This document shows positions 5,142 through 7,610 of a DNA stretch of 7,610 bases, piece by piece; positions within the stretch are counted from its first letter, which is position 1; every line of letters begins with the position of its first letter. The stretch covers positions 1 to 7,610 of the forward strand of contig JAEWWM010000015.1 in NCBI GenBank assembly GCA_023458915.1, read 5' to 3'. The notes beneath the pieces are model-generated. The model was not told where the DNA came from. It made no database searches and saw nothing but the letters and a program-made list of their open reading frames with translations. This stretch comes from Bacillota bacterium. GTDB taxonomy: Bacteria; Bacillota; Clostridia; Oscillospirales; Acutalibacteraceae. Made by a program: the position numbers and the translations under genes.

Positions 5142-5173
5142 ACTTTACTGTCATTCCCTTATTTTTGTAAAGT
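5142..5173 (-). other. seven-base inverted repeat directly after the surface-protein stop codon
   Basis: ACTTTAC (5142-5148) and GTAAAGT (5167-5173) pair perfectly around an 18-nt loop, starting 2 nt after the stop codon. On the minus strand the sequence after it is AT-rich with short T runs (AATTATTTTAATTTT), so it could act as a poor terminator. The stem is weak and the loop large. Confidence 0.3.
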
Positions 5174-5175
5174 TT

Positions 5176-7610
5176 TTATTTTTTGCGCTTTTTTCTGCCT
5201 CTTACAATAACCCATATAGAAATAGCTATCAAAATGGCAATCATAAGAATTAGAACAAGTCTTAGTGCACTCCCTCCCAGTGTAACCTCATTACTGCTGC
5301 TTTTAAAATTTTCGCTTATGTTTCCTTCACTCGGGCTATCACTTGTAGGAGTTGTACTTGGTGTAGCATTGTTATTAACCGCTGTGTTACTCGAGTTGTT
5401 TTCCTGTGAAGAGCCACTGTTAAAATTAGTAAGCACAACATCTTTTATAGCTGCAATGTTAGCATCTGCGGCGTCTAAAAGCGAAGACCTTCCCGGAGTT
5501 GATGATCTGTTGGCTACAACACCCATAACACTAAATGAACTTACTTCAAATGTGGTATTGCTACCTTTAAACGTAAGTGGCAAAAAATCAAGTTTACCAT
5601 CAGATGTTTCATGTATGCCATCAGGGTTTTCGAAGTAAGTCATATCTGGTGTTGGTATGGTAATTAAAGCAGTTTGCCCACTTGGAAGGGTATAGCGCGT
5701 GTCGCTTAAAACATCCCAAAGATAAATATCATAAAGAGAAAGTATATATTCTGAGCTAAGTTTCTGATATATTCTCGTGCATGCATCTGCATCTGATGAA
5801 ATAGGATTAACTACCAGCTTCACATACCAATCTACGCCTTGTACCGTAACACTATTGCTTGTGTGCTGTATAGCGCCTACTTGTTGTTGCAGTTTTTCAA
5901 GAACAGCAATATTCGTAATCTTTTTTTTAGCGTCAGGTGATAAGTTATTATAGGTCCGAGATACTTCTATAATCACGTTTATATCATCTATATTGCTAAT
6001 ACTTGAAGGCAAACTATTAATTTTATTTATAAGCGCTTCTTCCGCATTCATTTTAATACCCAAAACGGTAACGGTTTTGTTTTCTTCTATTTCAGATATC
6101 GTGTAAACTCCCGCACTATTACTTGTCATCACATTATTACCAAGCATAACCGTTATATCGGAATCAGAATACGCCGAATACAAATTAACTCTGAATGAAA
6201 GCAAACCATCGTAATCAACTTGATTATCTCCTGTTATTATTTGTCCGGAAGAGCCGTAATAGTCTATTCCTGCTATTTTTGTTAAAGTTACGGTAAACTG
6301 ATTTTTCTTGATGTTTCCAATCCGTATTGTTACATCTTGTGTGATATTTGGAATTATATATTTTCCGGATTCAAGTTTTTGTGCGCTGAGGCCTGCAGTT
6401 TGACCGTTATTTACTACTATATACATTCCGGCGGCAGAATCGTCATAAGCGTCGGCAACACTCACGCCAAATTCAAAGTTTTGCGCGTATTTTATTTTAA
6501 CACTGCCCGAAATAACAGTACCGGTGCTATTATAATAAGTTATTCCGTCCACTGGTGAAAGAGTAATTGTATATACAGCGCTGTTTACGTTTTGCACTGT
6601 GATAGTATAATCTTCCTGAATATTGGGAATTGTGTATTTCCCTGTGGTGGAGTCTGCCACCAAGGCTTTGTTCACGCCACTTGCGCTCCTGCAGTTTACA
6701 ATCATAGAGGAATCTATAGTATATCCTGTTTTCGCTTGCACCCCAAAAGTGAAATTAGATCCAAAATTTGCAAACGCAGTCCCGGACATAGTTGTACCTG
6801 CACCTGAGCTGTCATATGAAATATAGTCTACGCTATTACTAGACACAAAATTGAGAACATACTGGTTAAGCGTTAAGTTTGCGACTTCGACAGCTAAATT
6901 TCCGGTAATATTTGAAATCAGATATGTTCCCCCTACTGAATTTAGCTCTTGCTGCCCGCTTTTGTTACCATTTGAGTCGACATTATACATGTAAACTTTC
7001 ATATCAGACTGGTTGCATTTATCTTCAAGCGAAATTTGAAACGAAGTGCTTCCTCCATACGAAACATTTAAAGTATTATTTGCAATTTTTAAATTATCCT
7101 GGTAATAGGTAACATTAAAATTTGGGTCTCCCGCAAAAGAAATTGTACACTGAGTCTTCGGAACGAAGCCCGTGATGCTGATATTATTTTTTATAGAAGG
7201 GATCTCAAATATTTTGTAACTATTATTAGAACTATCGATAAAAGTGGTAACAGGTGATAGATTGGTTCCGTTTGCTTTTAAAACAAAAGCACTGGAATTG
7301 ATATCATAACCTGCGTCTGCTTTTACAGCAAAGAAATAATCGCTATTATAATTTACTGTGATAATACCTCTTATTTGGTCGCCAATTGTAACGCTTGCTG
7401 GGTCCGGGTTACCGTCGCTATCCTTGTTCATTGTAGCACTGTAGTACCCAAGCCCTGTAATGGGATTAAATGTAACCGGGGTCTGTTCCATATCTAAATT
7501 CACGCTTATATTTAAATTACAGTTGACATTGCTTATTGTAATATCAGCGTGATCGCTGTATGACTCATAATCAAAGTTTATCTTTCTGGTAGCATTATCT
7601 GCATCAGTTA
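5176..7610 (-). CDS. large cell-surface repeat protein with C-terminal membrane anchor (5' end outside the window)
   Basis: About 810 residues are visible and the frame stays open to the window edge at 7610, so the true start and any signal peptide lie outside; a GTG at 7503 is only an internal codon with coding sequence running through it. From the N-terminus: five degenerate beta-rich repeats of 84-111 residues (nt 7482-6046); a helical spacer (6045-5854) with YNNLSPDAKKKITN, a pattern I know from spacer modules of Firmicutes surface proteins; a beta domain (5853-5509) with DWYVKLVV and YDIYLWDVLS; a Ser/Thr/Asn-rich stalk (about 5508-5269) with many NN, TP and SS; one membrane helix (5268-5203); and a short tail ending RGRKKRKK. 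The basic tail predicts C-terminus in, repeats outside. There is no LPXTG motif, so it is held by the helix, not by sortase. Ligand and function are unknown; adhesion or envelope structure is a guess. The only downstream gene on this strand has its own promoter. Confidence 0.8.
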   Translation of the reverse strand, partial: TDADNATRKINFDYESYSDHADITISNVNCNLNISVNLDMEQTPVTFNPITGLGYYSATMNKDSDGNPDPASVTIGDQIRGIITVNYNSDYFFAVKADAGYDINSSAFVLKANGTNLSPVTTFIDSSNNSYKIFEIPSIKNNISITGFVPKTQCTISFAGDPNFNVTYYQDNLKIANNTLNVSYGGSTSFQISLEDKCNQSDMKVYMYNVDSNGNKSGQQELNSVGGTYLISNITGNLAVEVANLTLNQYVLNFVSSNSVDYISYDSSGAGTTMSGTAFANFGSNFTFGVQAKTGYTIDSSMIVNCRSASGVNKALVADSTTGKYTIPNIQEDYTITVQNVNSAVYTITLSPVDGITYYNSTGTVISGSVKIKYAQNFEFGVSVADAYDDSAAGMYIVVNNGQTAGLSAQKLESGKYIIPNITQDVTIRIGNIKKNQFTVTLTKIAGIDYYGSSGQIITGDNQVDYDGLLSFRVNLYSAYSDSDITVMLGNNVMTSNSAGVYTISEIEENKTVTVLGIKMNAEEALINKINSLPSSISNIDDINVIIEVSRTYNNLSPDAKKKITNIAVLEKLQQQVGAIQHTSNSVTVQGVDWYVKLVVNPISSDADACTRIYQKLSSEYILSLYDIYLWDVLSDTRYTLPSGQTALITIPTPDMTYFENPDGIHETSDGKLDFLPLTFKGSNTTFEVSSFSVMGVVANRSSTPGRSSLLDAADANIAAIKDVVLTNFNSGSSQENNSSNTAVNNNATPSTTPTSDSPSEGNISENFKSSSNEVTLGGSALRLVLILMIAILIAISIWVIVRGRKKRKK
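6046..7482 (-). repeat. five degenerate protein repeats in the surface protein
   Basis: Protein-level repeats run 7482-7150, 7149-6862, 6861-6574, 6573-6298 and 6297-6046. Each opens with a strand such as YTITL or FTVTL, then a tyrosine pair about ten residues on (GLGYYS, NVTYYQ, DYISYD, GITYYN, GIDYYG), a middle strand like FEFGVSV, and closes with Y-I-x-x-I followed by TI-V (KYTIPNIQEDYTITV, KYIIPNITQDVTIRI). They are clearly related in pattern but not in DNA sequence, so they diverged long ago. I cannot assign them to a named domain family. Confidence 0.7.

Noticed and set aside
5142..5180. Plus-strand terminator (inverted repeat followed by a T-rich run)
   Set aside because: There is no plus-strand gene upstream to terminate, and the T run is the antisense of the surface protein's lysine-rich end.
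5183..5638. 151-codon plus-strand reading frame, rich in Leu and Ser
   Set aside because: It is the antisense of the Ser/Thr/Asn-rich stalk and anchor of the surface protein and has no start signals of its own.
1..7610. CRISPR array, toxin-antitoxin pair, phage-defence genes or an intact transposase
   Set aside because: No regularly spaced direct repeats with unique spacers and no matching protein motifs in any frame; the XRE regulator has no toxin-like partner gene next to it.

Overview
The window comes from an AT-rich, low-GC Gram-positive genome, most likely a member of the Clostridia. The reasons are the AT-rich spacers, GGAG/GGTG-type ribosome binding sites, TTG and GTG starts, a greA-lysS operon, a LiaF-type membrane protein and tRNA genes that encode their own CCA. 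Species cannot be told from the sequence. Almost everything is on the minus strand; the one plus-strand gene is the LiaF-like protein.

Layout. (1) 5-922 (-): a protein with an N-terminal membrane anchor and an alpha-1,2-fucosyltransferase-like (GT11-type) domain. (2) 1048-3049 (-): a two-gene housekeeping operon, greA (TTG start) then lysS, with a 16-nt gap and the lysS ribosome binding site lying over the greA stop. A near-consensus promoter stands about 115 nt upstream of greA. A 13-bp hairpin follows lysS. (3) 3397-4065 (+): an orphan LiaF-like protein with four membrane helices and a C-terminal domain of repeated FGG motifs, preceded by a 24-bp imperfect palindrome over an extended -10. 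(4) 4132-4534 (-): tRNA-Glu(CTC) and tRNA-Asn(GTT), each with its own promoter, and a strong terminator after tRNA-Asn. (5) 4537-4953 (-): an XRE-family regulator whose complete helix-turn-helix can only be encoded if translation starts at an AUU codon. Its promoter carries phased TTACC repeats and an inverted repeat that brackets the -10. (6) 5176 to beyond 7610 (-): the 3' part of a large cell-surface protein with five degenerate beta-type repeats, a helical spacer, a C-terminal beta domain, a Ser/Thr/Asn-rich stalk and a membrane anchor with a basic tail. Its start lies outside the window.

Function. Core information processing (GreA rescues backtracked RNA polymerase, LysRS charges tRNA-Lys, two tRNAs) alternates with envelope functions (surface protein, LiaF-like envelope-stress protein, anchored glycosyltransferase-like protein) and one regulator. 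I see no CRISPR array, intact insertion sequence, prophage gene or obvious defence system. The points most worth a second look are the AUU-initiated regulator with its ordered promoter, the topology puzzle of the glycosyltransferase-like protein, the uncharacterised repeats of the surface protein, and two look-alike hairpins about 45 nt after the stop codons of two separate genes.
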